Below, one piece after another: positions 19,111 to 28,017 of a stretch of DNA of 28,997 nucleotides; position 1 is the first letter of the stretch; each line of letters begins with the position of its first letter. The stretch covers positions 1-28,997 of IMG/VR virus record IMGVR_UViG_3300005664_000047. One strand, given 5' to 3'. A model generated the notes under the pieces. That model was not told the origin of the DNA and ran no database searches. It saw nothing but the letters and a program-made list of their open reading frames with translations. Made by a program: the position numbers and the translations under genes. The stretch is from a virus.

Positions 19111-19628
19111 TGAAAAAATTTAAAATTAGATTAATTATAAAAGAAGAAATTGAAAAAATTATTGGAAGGGGAGGTTCTAAAGAAGTTACTTCTTCTGATA
19201 ATTCTAATGTTGTTACTAAAAAATTCTTAGGAAATATAAATAAAGAAAACCTATTAAAAGAAAAACAACTTGGAGATAAATATCCCAACTTTATAGCAAA
19301 AACAATAAAATTAACTGATAATTCACTTACACAAGAAAAATTAAATAATAATAAATTATATTCTCAAATAATACTATCTCTATCAGAAGAGGGTCAAGAA
19401 TTGTTTGAAGAAAGTGGTTTAGATGATGAATTTGAATTTTTAGTAAAATATCCTGAATATAATAAAAATAAGGAATTAAAAGATAAAATATCAAAATTAG
19501 ATAATTTTGTAAAAAATACTCTTATAGGTAAAGAAAAAATATCAATCAATAATTTAGATTATCCTAATATGAATAATATAGGATATGATAATAAAGGAAA
19601 TATAAAATTATTAGAAATATTTTATTAA
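19110..19628 (+). CDS. Degenerate protein-kinase-like protein (172 aa)
   Basis: Small N- and C-lobe hints of a protein-kinase-like fold: a Gly-rich loop GRGGSKEV (residues 19-26), VVTKKF with a possible ATP-site Lys37/38, TQEKL as a possible hinge (about 74-78), and LDYPNMNNIGYDNKGNIKLL near the end (149-168), parallel to the catalytic Asn and DFG region of kinase-like proteins. The DFG aspartate position reads Glu169 and the catalytic Asp is absent, and the C-lobe is far too short. A pseudokinase or ATP-binding structural protein is likely. Lying inside the tail operon with TAATG coupling it may act in assembly. Assignment is by motif reading only. Confidence 0.5.
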   Translation: MKKFKIRLIIKEEIEKIIGRGGSKEVTSSDNSNVVTKKFLGNINKENLLKEKQLGDKYPNFIAKTIKLTDNSLTQEKLNNNKLYSQIILSLSEEGQELFEESGLDDEFEFLVKYPEYNKNKELKDKISKLDNFVKNTLIGKEKISINNLDYPNMNNIGYDNKGNIKLLEIFY

Positions 19629-19629
19629 A

Positions 19630-19974
19630 ATGGAAAAATTAAATTTAACCAAAAAAGCATATGCTAAGAATCAATTTGAAAAAGTTATAGATACTAAATT
19701 TTCACAATTAGCATTATCGCCATCTAATGAACAACCGGTTACTCCAACTATATCGATTGATGAATTTTTTCAATACTATGATCAATTATTTTTCCAAATT
19801 CCTAAACTTGGTCCTACAAAATCTCATGAATACCTTATAAAAACAAGTTCCGAATATATAAATTTTACTCCATTAAATGATGATATATCAGCCTTAGTAG
19901 ATGAAATAAATGTATTACAACAACAAAATCTAGAATTAAATCAACAATTAGTAGAATTACAACTTCCTAAATAA
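19630..19974 (+). CDS. Small structural-operon protein with coiled-coil end (114 aa)
   Basis: Unknown. Residues 1-25 are basic and helical; the middle has EFFQYYDQLFFQIPKLGPTK; residues 90-114 form a Leu/Gln-rich coiled coil (INVLQQQNLELNQQLVELQL). The sequence between Tyr49 and Pro58 is aromatic. The stop overlaps the start of the large tail gene (TAATGG), hinting at a chaperone or partner of that 1044-residue protein. Confidence 0.6.
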   Translation: MEKLNLTKKAYAKNQFEKVIDTKFSQLALSPSNEQPVTPTISIDEFFQYYDQLFFQIPKLGPTKSHEYLIKTSSEYINFTPLNDDISALVDEINVLQQQNLELNQQLVELQLPK

Positions 19975-22900
19975 TGGATAAATTAGTCAATATCACCCAA
20001 GTAAATCCAGATAATCTTCAATTACAAAATTATACAATTGATGATGAATCTCTTATATCCAATTTTACTCAAGATATTATTTTTAATCCCAACGAAGATT
20101 ATTTAGAATATTTTGTACTTGATTTAAATCAAAATATTTTATTTAGTAATGTTGTAGGTTATCCTAATTATAAAATTCAAGATAATAATATATTAATTGA
20201 TCCACAAAATAACCTGGAACTAGCAGGATTTACAGAAGGTCAATATTATACAATATATAATTTTTTAAAGCAAAAACTATCTTCATCTCCATATAATACT
20301 CTTTATATACAAGATATAAGTCCCGATAGAACTGAATTAAGATTAAATACAACAAAGATATCTAACTCTGATATCATAGAATCTACTTCACAATTAGCTT
20401 TAGAAATCGCTAACTCACCAGGTTCATACAAAGATTTTTATTTAGATTTTGGTGATAATAATTTAATTATAGCTACTAATATTGCTTTGGATAATACAAA
20501 TCCAACTAACTCTACAGTACTAATAAAATTATATGAACCATTACCTGAAAATTTTACTTTTCAGTCTCAATGTTGGGTAGTAGAACAAATAGCTGAATCT
20601 CAAGCTTATCAAATTGAATTAACAACAATTTTTACTCTTGAAGAAAACTTAAATTATATTGGGGGTCCTAATTTTAATTTACCTATTCAAGACCAAATAA
20701 ATAATTCTACCTCTTATCAAAATTTAAGTACTCTTTCCCAAAACACATCTGTTCTAGGTTCAGGTAGTTTACTATACCAAATAAATAGTATTTTAAAAGA
20801 TAAAGGAATTGAAATTAACATAGACTATTCAGATTACTCTGATTTTGTTCATTTTTCATCCGCTCAAACAAGATTAGAAAATTTTTATTATAAATTGGCC
20901 CTATTAGAAGAATACACATTAAGTGGAAGTTATTCTAATAACACCCCAACAAGTTCTTTCACTTCAGCAAGTCAAGGAATGTGGGATAATAAAATTAATG
21001 AAATAATAACTAATTTTGATGGATATGAATATTATTTATACTACACCTCAGAAAGTTATTCTTGGCCTAAATCCAATTCACAATATCCATATTTAAATTA
21101 TTCTGTAAATGATCCTATTTCTTTAGCATGGTTTGTAACTCAATCTATTTCAGCATCATTATATGATAATGAAAATATTAATGGATTAATTAATACAATT
21201 CCTTCATATCTAAAAGAAGATCCTCAAAATGATCAATATATTTTATTTGTTCAAATGATAGGACAACATTTTGATAATGTTTGGATCTATTTAAAAGATA
21301 TCACTAACAAATTTGATTCAGATAATAGATTAAATTTTGGAATTTCAAAAGATATAGTAGCACAAGCAATAAGAGATTTAGGAGTAAAGATATATCAAAA
21401 TAATTTTTCTACCACTGATTTATACTCAGCATTATTAGGAGTAACTAATTCTGGGAGTAATTTAAACATCCCATTTACTACAGGATCATTACCATCTCCA
21501 TCAGGATATGAATATATAAATTCATATGTAACCGCTTCATCATTAAATGATTTACAACCATTAGATGATGTTAACAAAGAAATTTATAAACGTATATATC
21601 ATAATTTACCTTACTTATTAAAGAAAAAAGGTACAGTTGATGGATTAAGAACTTTGATAAATATTTATGGCATTCCTGATACAATATTAAGAATTAACGA
21701 ATTTGGAGGTCAATCATCTAATATAACAAATTATGATAATTTTCAAGATCAATTCAACTATGAATTTTATTCTGAAGGAACAGGTTATTTAAAATACCCT
21801 CTAGATTTCAAAGCATCATTCTCAGGAGAATTTAGATTTAAAACTAATGGGATACCATCATCATCAATTTCACAAGTATTATTAACCTCAGACGATACTT
21901 CTTCCCTTATAATAACATTACATTATACTGGATCAGGAAATACTAGTGGTTCATATTCTGGTTCAATTGTGGACCCTTATAACAATTATGGTAATGTTAC
22001 TTTAGAAGTAAGTGGATTAACATCAAGTGTTTATTTACCTGTGTTTGATGGAGATTGGTGGTCTGTATTATTCTATTATGATTTAACCTCACCTTATACT
22101 CAAAAATTATATGTTAAAAATAATATATATGAGGGATACGATGGAAATACTATAGGATTTCAAGCTTCTTCTAGCTTCAACAAAAATCCTACAGCGATAT
22201 CAGGTTCATTATACTTATCATATCCAACAAATGTAGGATCTAATTATCCATTTTCTGGATCATTTCAAGAATTTAGATTATATAACACATTATTAAGTGA
22301 AAGTAAATTTAATGATTACGTTATGAATCCATTTTCTATAGAAGGAAATATGGTAACAGGTTCTCAATCATCTTTGAATACTTTATTATTTAGAGCTCCT
22401 CTTGGTGCATTGTTAGATAATGATTCATCTTTACTTATAAGATCTTCTTCACATTCTTCATTAACATCATATCCATCTGTACCATCATTAGGTTCTGCTA
22501 CTAGTTTATATTATTTATCTGGTTCATTTACTTTTGAACCTAATACTGAATATAATTATCAAAATCAATTTAATGCCGGAATAAAAAATGCAGTTTCAGA
22601 TAAAATAAGAATAATTGATGAAGTATTACCAAGTGGAGATACTCTTTCCAAATATATATCAATCCAACAAAATTCTTACGTAAGTGAAAGTTTCACCAAA
22701 GATGTTAATTATGTTGAAGTAGCATTTTCCCCTCAAGATGAAGTTAATGACGATATTATAGCTCAATTAGGCTCATTTAATATTGGTAATTATATTGGAG
22801 ATCCAAGACAAGTATCATCTTCATTAACTTATTACCCTGATTTTAATAAATTAAGAGATGAATATTTTTCTAAATATACTAATAATTATAATTTGTGGGA

Positions 22901-23108
22901 TTATATAAGATTAATTAAATTTTTAGATAATTCTTTATTTAAAATGATACAAGATTTTACTCCTGCAAAAACAGGATTAGCAACAGGTATAGTAATAAAA
23001 CAAACAATTTTAGAAAGAAATAAATATCCTTTACCTCAAGCAACAACAAATAGTGAAATAGCTTTTGTAGGAAGCCCAACATCAAGAACACTTAATATAC
23101 CTTACTAA
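19974..23108 (+). CDS. Large tail/baseplate protein with gpI-like and LamG-like domains (1044 aa)
   Basis: Region near residues 535-575 (IYKRIYHNLPYLLKKKGTVD, then RTLINIYGIPDTILRINEFG) matches the P2 gpI-type motif (LP-LLK-KGT--GL--LI--YGIP) of baseplate-tail fibre connectors. About residues 605-785 read like a concanavalin-A/LamG beta sandwich: FSGEFRFKT, SLIITLHYTGSG, WWSVLFYYD, KLYVKNNIYEG, GSFQEFRLYNTLLSE. The C-terminal part (YFSKYTNNYNLWDYIRLIKF, FLDNSLFKMIQDFTPAKT) is a conserved ending of such proteins in marine phages. It may bind host sugars or hold a fibre; binding target unknown. TAATG overlaps both neighbours. Confidence 0.7.
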   Translation: MDKLVNITQVNPDNLQLQNYTIDDESLISNFTQDIIFNPNEDYLEYFVLDLNQNILFSNVVGYPNYKIQDNNILIDPQNNLELAGFTEGQYYTIYNFLKQKLSSSPYNTLYIQDISPDRTELRLNTTKISNSDIIESTSQLALEIANSPGSYKDFYLDFGDNNLIIATNIALDNTNPTNSTVLIKLYEPLPENFTFQSQCWVVEQIAESQAYQIELTTIFTLEENLNYIGGPNFNLPIQDQINNSTSYQNLSTLSQNTSVLGSGSLLYQINSILKDKGIEINIDYSDYSDFVHFSSAQTRLENFYYKLALLEEYTLSGSYSNNTPTSSFTSASQGMWDNKINEIITNFDGYEYYLYYTSESYSWPKSNSQYPYLNYSVNDPISLAWFVTQSISASLYDNENINGLINTIPSYLKEDPQNDQYILFVQMIGQHFDNVWIYLKDITNKFDSDNRLNFGISKDIVAQAIRDLGVKIYQNNFSTTDLYSALLGVTNSGSNLNIPFTTGSLPSPSGYEYINSYVTASSLNDLQPLDDVNKEIYKRIYHNLPYLLKKKGTVDGLRTLINIYGIPDTILRINEFGGQSSNITNYDNFQDQFNYEFYSEGTGYLKYPLDFKASFSGEFRFKTNGIPSSSISQVLLTSDDTSSLIITLHYTGSGNTSGSYSGSIVDPYNNYGNVTLEVSGLTSSVYLPVFDGDWWSVLFYYDLTSPYTQKLYVKNNIYEGYDGNTIGFQASSSFNKNPTAISGSLYLSYPTNVGSNYPFSGSFQEFRLYNTLLSESKFNDYVMNPFSIEGNMVTGSQSSLNTLLFRAPLGALLDNDSSLLIRSSSHSSLTSYPSVPSLGSATSLYYLSGSFTFEPNTEYNYQNQFNAGIKNAVSDKIRIIDEVLPSGDTLSKYISIQQNSYVSESFTKDVNYVEVAFSPQDEVNDDIIAQLGSFNIGNYIGDPRQVSSSLTYYPDFNKLRDEYFSKYTNNYNLWDYIRLIKFLDNSLFKMIQDFTPAKTGLATGIVIKQTILERNKYPLPQATTNSEIAFVGSPTSRTLNIPY

Positions 23109-23587
23109 TGTCATTAAAAAATATTCTCATAACAGGATCTATAGGTAGTATTCCGTCTCAATCATACGGACAAAAAACTTATATATCTTCTACTGATAAT
23201 CAATCTATTCCTATAGAACATATTACTGGAAGTAGTGGAGGATCAATGCCTGAATTAAACGGGAATATATCTTCATCTAATTTATTTGTTAATATTACTC
23301 AATCTTGGGAAGTAACAAACAATTCTCCCCTAGGACCAATTACTTATACTCATAATACTCAAGATGAATTTATAAATGGTGAATTTAGTGGATCAACATT
23401 ACAAGTATCAGACCAACGTCTAGTAGATGAAGATTGTATAAATTTATTAAATATAAATCCCACATTAGTAAATTATAAAATATATTTTTATAGTAATAAT
23501 GTAACTCCTTCAGGAATATTTTTAGATTCAGATACAACACCAAATTCAGGAGAAATATATTTATTATATGATTCATCATCACTTTAA
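23108..23587 (+). CDS. Probable virion protein of unknown function (159 aa)
   Basis: Beta-rich, Ser/Thr/Asn/Gly-rich, typical of a tail-surface or fibre-associated small protein: GSIGSIPSQSYGQKTYISST near the start, and SGIFLDSDTTPNSGEIYLLY at the end. No cysteine motif and no helix-rich part. It starts in the stop of the large tail gene and precedes the 900-residue protein by 5 nt, so it belongs to the same complex by position. Not recognised. Confidence 0.6.
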   Translation: MSLKNILITGSIGSIPSQSYGQKTYISSTDNQSIPIEHITGSSGGSMPELNGNISSSNLFVNITQSWEVTNNSPLGPITYTHNTQDEFINGEFSGSTLQVSDQRLVDEDCINLLNINPTLVNYKIYFYSNNVTPSGIFLDSDTTPNSGEIYLLYDSSSL

Positions 23588-23592
23588 ACAAC

Positions 23593-26295
23593 ATGCCAAT
23601 ATCAACAACCGTAACTAGATATTCTCCATCTGTCATAACTAAGGGAATTAAATATATTAAAATTAATAGATTTGATGAACAAGGTACTGATAATACTATA
23701 TCTCTACAAGAATTAACTAATTTAAGATTATTATTTGAAGATTTAGGTATAGTAGATTTCCCAATATTATCAATAGCTGAATACTCAGATTATTATTTAT
23801 ATAGAGTAGGTCCTGTTGTTTTAGGAAATTCAACTGATAAATTTAAATCACCAACAGATCCTAATACTGCAACAGATACATACTCTTTAACCTCAGGAGA
23901 TAATACATCTCCAATATTTTATGGATATACTAATACAACAGGAAGTATAAATGGAAATGGTTTATATAATTTTCAAAATGGTGGATATACCGTAACAGCA
24001 ACATGTTATTTTTCAGCTAGTGCAACAGTAGTATCTAAAAAACAATTCTATGTCTTATTTACTGGATCTAATGGTATTATAAGTAAACAACTATTTAATC
24101 CAAATTTTGGAAGTCCTGGAACTGGATCTTATTCAGCTTCTATATCATACGTTCCAACATCTGGTTCTACATTAGGTGTGGCTTTTGCCTCTAGTTCAGT
24201 TAATATTAATTTTAACTTACCAAGTATTGACTTTAGAATAACTCAAGATATAACTTCATCTATTGATAATAATATACTAAATCATAATTTTAGTGCTTCT
24301 GCATATACTGGAAGTGATAAATTATACATCACTGATCCAGGTTCTTGGACAGGAATAGGTTTATCATCATCTATAAATCCTCTTTCATATTTTACTTCCT
24401 CAACAAATAAATATACATTTGGTGATACTCCAAACCATTTAATTCATTTTACATCCTCAGTCTATCTTGAAGGATCAGGAGGACAAATAATATTAGAATT
24501 AAGAAAAAATATTACTGATGTTATAGCAACTGAAGGATTCTCAGTAGGAGGTGGTACTACTGTTGCGATTTCTGCTTCATTTTTAGCTACAGAAAATGAT
24601 GCATGCTTTTTATACATTAATAATGATGGATCAGGATTCACTGTTACAGCTAGTAATGTACAATGGCAATTTACTCAATCTGTATCTCCACATTCTGAAT
24701 CTAATTTAACAGTTTTAGAACCATATTTAACTGAAAATTTCTTTTATAGTGATTGTAATGCATTATATGGTAATGCTGATGGATTAGAATATGATGATAG
24801 TTTTATGAAGATATTATATGATGATGGTTCTGTAATACCTTCAAACCAGTCAGAAATATTATCAAACACAGCAGAAAGAGCTCCTGTAAAATCATATAAT
24901 TATGCTTTAAGAGCACAAGTTATTCCTAGATATAATGGTGTTAAATTAATCCAACAAAATAGAAATATATGGACTGAAGGAGATACTAGTTTTGGAAAAG
25001 AACCATCTGTTCAAAATTTAGGAACATATTTTGCATATTTTGATTATATGAATGGTACTGATTATATATTAACTAATAAAAAAGCCGCTCATATATTATA
25101 TTTAATAGATAAAGATGGTAAAGTACAAACACCAACTTTAGATAGCCCATATTATCCTAATTTAACACAAAATTTCCTCTCAGGAGAAAATGCCAATATT
25201 TCATTTGAAACTTCTACAGGTAATGCTGCTAATATTCAAGGTATTAAACCTATCATAAGATCAGGAGTTTACCCAAAACCAGTTATATATTCTCAAACAG
25301 GAAGCAATGCAAATTCTTCTTCAAATATAATATTTGATAATATATACGAATTATCTAATGTACCTGATTATTTAACAAGTATTTACTTATATCCTCAAAC
25401 ATGGCAGATAAATACATATAATAATTTTTTAGATGCTTATTTAGGAACTGATCCTATAGTTAATTTTATTTCCCCAAATGTAAGTTATAATAGTGTATCT
25501 CCTGATAGAAATCTAGAAATAGATGTTTCTTCTAATAAAACCCAAATTATTGCCTCAATTAGTATTCCATTAAAAACTGTATTTCCTACCCCATCAGCAT
25601 TGGGAGCAATACGAATATTAAAATCTACTGATGGTGGTACTACATGGAATGAAATAGCTATACTAAATAATTTTTCAATAAATTCTTCATACGAAACATT
25701 TTCATTAAGTACCTCACCCCAAATCACTACTCTTGGAGATAAATATAGAGTCACAATTAATACAGTAGGGATTCCTGGATTTATACAACAAGGACAAGGA
25801 ACATTTTCTCTATCACAAACACCCGCCCCATCTAATATTTCAATTAATCCTCCATATTGGATTACTGGATCTTTATCAAAAAATATACTTACAGGCTCAG
25901 CATTTACAGGATCTTATATAACAACATCCCCATTATATCAAACATTTCCATCTTCCTCAGCATCATATGAACCTGTTTTACCATTTACATTACAAACAAA
26001 TGATGAAATTAGGTTTGAAGGAGACGAAACCCAAATATATACTATTACTACTGTAGAAACAGGAATAAGTGGATCATTATATTTAACTTTAAATAGAAAT
26101 ATTGCCGATGGGACTGATTTAGATTCATTTTTAATAAGAAGATATACTCCTGACCCTGGATATATATTATTGGATATACCTTCTGAAGGAGGAGGAACAG
26201 GTTTTATTTTTCCTGAACACGTTACTTTGGATGTTCAACGAAATTTTAATACCATAATACAAAACTTAAAAGAAAAAGGATTAATTCCAATTTAA
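23593..26295 (+). CDS. Large virion (tail/fibre) protein of unknown fold (900 aa)
   Basis: N-terminus VTRYSPSVITKGIKYIKINR then a long beta-rich body with repeated Ser/Thr/Gly strands (residues 95-370). The middle has VKSYNYALRAQVIPRYNGVK, typical of virion proteins that contain a stretch with RAQVIPRYNG. The rest is again beta-rich. The C-terminal end (IFPEHVTLDVQRNFNTIIQN, LKEKGLIP) recurs in other marine phage structural proteins I have seen. No catalytic motif. Likely a tail fibre, baseplate arm or neck whisker subunit; which cannot be told. Confidence 0.6.
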   Translation: MPISTTVTRYSPSVITKGIKYIKINRFDEQGTDNTISLQELTNLRLLFEDLGIVDFPILSIAEYSDYYLYRVGPVVLGNSTDKFKSPTDPNTATDTYSLTSGDNTSPIFYGYTNTTGSINGNGLYNFQNGGYTVTATCYFSASATVVSKKQFYVLFTGSNGIISKQLFNPNFGSPGTGSYSASISYVPTSGSTLGVAFASSSVNINFNLPSIDFRITQDITSSIDNNILNHNFSASAYTGSDKLYITDPGSWTGIGLSSSINPLSYFTSSTNKYTFGDTPNHLIHFTSSVYLEGSGGQIILELRKNITDVIATEGFSVGGGTTVAISASFLATENDACFLYINNDGSGFTVTASNVQWQFTQSVSPHSESNLTVLEPYLTENFFYSDCNALYGNADGLEYDDSFMKILYDDGSVIPSNQSEILSNTAERAPVKSYNYALRAQVIPRYNGVKLIQQNRNIWTEGDTSFGKEPSVQNLGTYFAYFDYMNGTDYILTNKKAAHILYLIDKDGKVQTPTLDSPYYPNLTQNFLSGENANISFETSTGNAANIQGIKPIIRSGVYPKPVIYSQTGSNANSSSNIIFDNIYELSNVPDYLTSIYLYPQTWQINTYNNFLDAYLGTDPIVNFISPNVSYNSVSPDRNLEIDVSSNKTQIIASISIPLKTVFPTPSALGAIRILKSTDGGTTWNEIAILNNFSINSSYETFSLSTSPQITTLGDKYRVTINTVGIPGFIQQGQGTFSLSQTPAPSNISINPPYWITGSLSKNILTGSAFTGSYITTSPLYQTFPSSSASYEPVLPFTLQTNDEIRFEGDETQIYTITTVETGISGSLYLTLNRNIADGTDLDSFLIRRYTPDPGYILLDIPSEGGGTGFIFPEHVTLDVQRNFNTIIQNLKEKGLIPI

Positions 26296-26314
26296 TAAAA
26301 ATATAATTTAATAA

Positions 26315-26323
26315 TATTTATAA
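26315..26323 (+). promoter_or_regulatory. TATTTATAA motif, candidate late promoter
   Basis: Located in the only sizeable gap (46 nt) of the structural operon, 18 nt before ATG 26342. This suggests separate late expression of the following virion genes. Confidence 0.45.
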
Positions 26324-26341
26324 TAAAAATATAATAATAAA

Positions 26342-26995
26342 ATGGGATATTTAAATAATACTGTTATAACAGTAGATGCAATTTTAACAACAAAAGGAAG
26401 ACAATTATTAGCAAAAAATGATGGTTCTTTCAAAATTACTCAATTTGCTCTCTCAGATGATGAAATAAATTATACTTTATATAATCCATCACATCCATCA
26501 GGTTCTGCTTATTATGGTGAGGCAATTCAAAATATGCCTTTGTTAGAAGCATTTCCTCAAGAAACCCAAATTATGAAATCTAAATTAGTTACTCTTCCTA
26601 GAGGTACAGCTAAATTACCTGTTTTAGATTTAGGTTATTCTGCAATCGTAATTAAACAAGGTGCTTCATTAACAATTACTCCTCAAACATTAAATTATTT
26701 TGGAGGAAATACTTTTGAATCTACTGGATACACAGCAACAATTTCAGATGTTAGATTATTTAGTACATTTGAAGGAGTAGGTGTAAATACTCCTGCCGCC
26801 CAAGCATTAAATACTACAACTACATTAGGAACAAATGTTTCCAAAACAGTTGTTGGTACTACAATTAATATAAGAGCAACTACTATAAATACTTTATTTG
26901 GTTCTAATAATCAATTACAAGCTACATTAACTGTAGTAGGTAGAGATAGTGGTGCTCGTTTAACAATCCCAGTAACTGTAACAAAAATATCTTAA
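26342..26995 (+). CDS. Virion structural protein (217 aa)
   Basis: The opening GYLNNTVITVDAILTTKGRQ, then LLAKNDGSFKITQFALSDDE and HPSGSAYYGEAIQNMPLLEA, is a signature I know from abundant virion proteins of uncultured T4-like phages. The first half is compact, and the second half (residues 105-217) is beta-rich with an Ig-like ending (INTLFGSNNQLQATLTVVGR). Its own TATTTATAA motif and A-rich leader suggest strong late expression. Exact location in the particle is unknown to me. Confidence 0.7.
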   Translation: MGYLNNTVITVDAILTTKGRQLLAKNDGSFKITQFALSDDEINYTLYNPSHPSGSAYYGEAIQNMPLLEAFPQETQIMKSKLVTLPRGTAKLPVLDLGYSAIVIKQGASLTITPQTLNYFGGNTFESTGYTATISDVRLFSTFEGVGVNTPAAQALNTTTTLGTNVSKTVVGTTINIRATTINTLFGSNNQLQATLTVVGRDSGARLTIPVTVTKIS

Positions 26996-27004
26996 ATATA
27001 AAAC

Positions 27005-28012
27005 ATGTCTTTTAACCGTTTTTCACCCGAAGATTTTGTAGTAAGCTCTGATTCAATCACTTCAACCTTATGGTCAGGAGGAGCAGTAGCTTTAAATACT
27101 ATTTATACTTCATCTACTCAAGAAGCAGGTTCTTCTGGAGATTTTTATTTAAATATTTATCAAACAGCTTCTACAGAACCTGCTGCAGCAATTCAATTTG
27201 CTATAGCATATGGAAATAAAAATGGTAGTGGAAGCTCTTTATATAATAGCTCAGTTAATGGAGCATCACCAACAAAAACTACATATGGTCAATACCAAAA
27301 TTTAGTAATAGGAGATGAAAATACAGATTTTATATTTGGAGGATATACCTCATCAGATTTCTGGGTTATATCTGTAGATAGAACAAGATATAAAGAATCT
27401 TTATTCCCAGGTTCATTAGCACTAACAATTTCAGGAAGTACTGGAGCTCTTACATTAACAGATGATAGTCAAGTAGCTTCTTCAATAATATTTAATGATG
27501 CTGGAAGAGTATTCCAATTAGTTAGTGGTTCTCAAGGAACAGTATATACAGGATTATATTCAACAGGGTATAGTCCATCAGGTTCATATGGTTGGTTGTT
27601 ACCAGATATTGGAACTATTATTTTAAATCCAAAAGCATTAAGTGCCTCAATTTCTTTATCTCCTAGTCAATCATCAAACTCAGATGGGTTAAATTATAGA
27701 AAATTATATGATGCTTTAAATGGAGCTTCTGCAAAATCGTTCTCTTTAAATAGTCAAGAAACTATTTCTTCAGATTACATATTTGTAAGAGCTAGAAATG
27801 CCGAATTTAATTATTCTGAAAATCCAAGTTTCATATCAGGTAGTACTGGAGAAGTATTATTTAATTCATTTATAAATGCTCCACAAACATATATAACAAC
27901 AATTGGTTTATATAATGATACTAATGAATTATTAGCTGTAGCTAAACTTTCAAGACCATTATTAAAAGATTTTACAAAAGAAGCTCTAGTAAGAGTTAAA
28001 TTAGATTTCTAA
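27005..28012 (+). CDS. Virion structural protein (335 aa), paralogous C-terminus
   Basis: The opening SFNRFSPEDFVVSSDSITST then LWSGGAVALNTIYTSSTQEA is familiar from marine phage virion proteins. The C-terminal 80 residues (FVRARNAEFNYSENPSFISG, then YITTIGLYNDTNELLAVAKL) are shared with the next gene, whose matching segment has REN-EFN, YITTIGLY and LLAV-KL. That points to duplication of an attachment domain. Gly/Ser/Thr-rich beta sequence otherwise. Separated from its neighbours by 9 and 5 nt, so one transcript. Confidence 0.7.
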   Translation: MSFNRFSPEDFVVSSDSITSTLWSGGAVALNTIYTSSTQEAGSSGDFYLNIYQTASTEPAAAIQFAIAYGNKNGSGSSLYNSSVNGASPTKTTYGQYQNLVIGDENTDFIFGGYTSSDFWVISVDRTRYKESLFPGSLALTISGSTGALTLTDDSQVASSIIFNDAGRVFQLVSGSQGTVYTGLYSTGYSPSGSYGWLLPDIGTIILNPKALSASISLSPSQSSNSDGLNYRKLYDALNGASAKSFSLNSQETISSDYIFVRARNAEFNYSENPSFISGSTGEVLFNSFINAPQTYITTIGLYNDTNELLAVAKLSRPLLKDFTKEALVRVKLDF

Positions 28013-28017
28013 AATGG

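Noticed and set aside
19974-23108. Tail tape measure protein
   Set aside because: Length fits, but the sequence is beta-rich with gpI- and lectin-like parts, not long helical.
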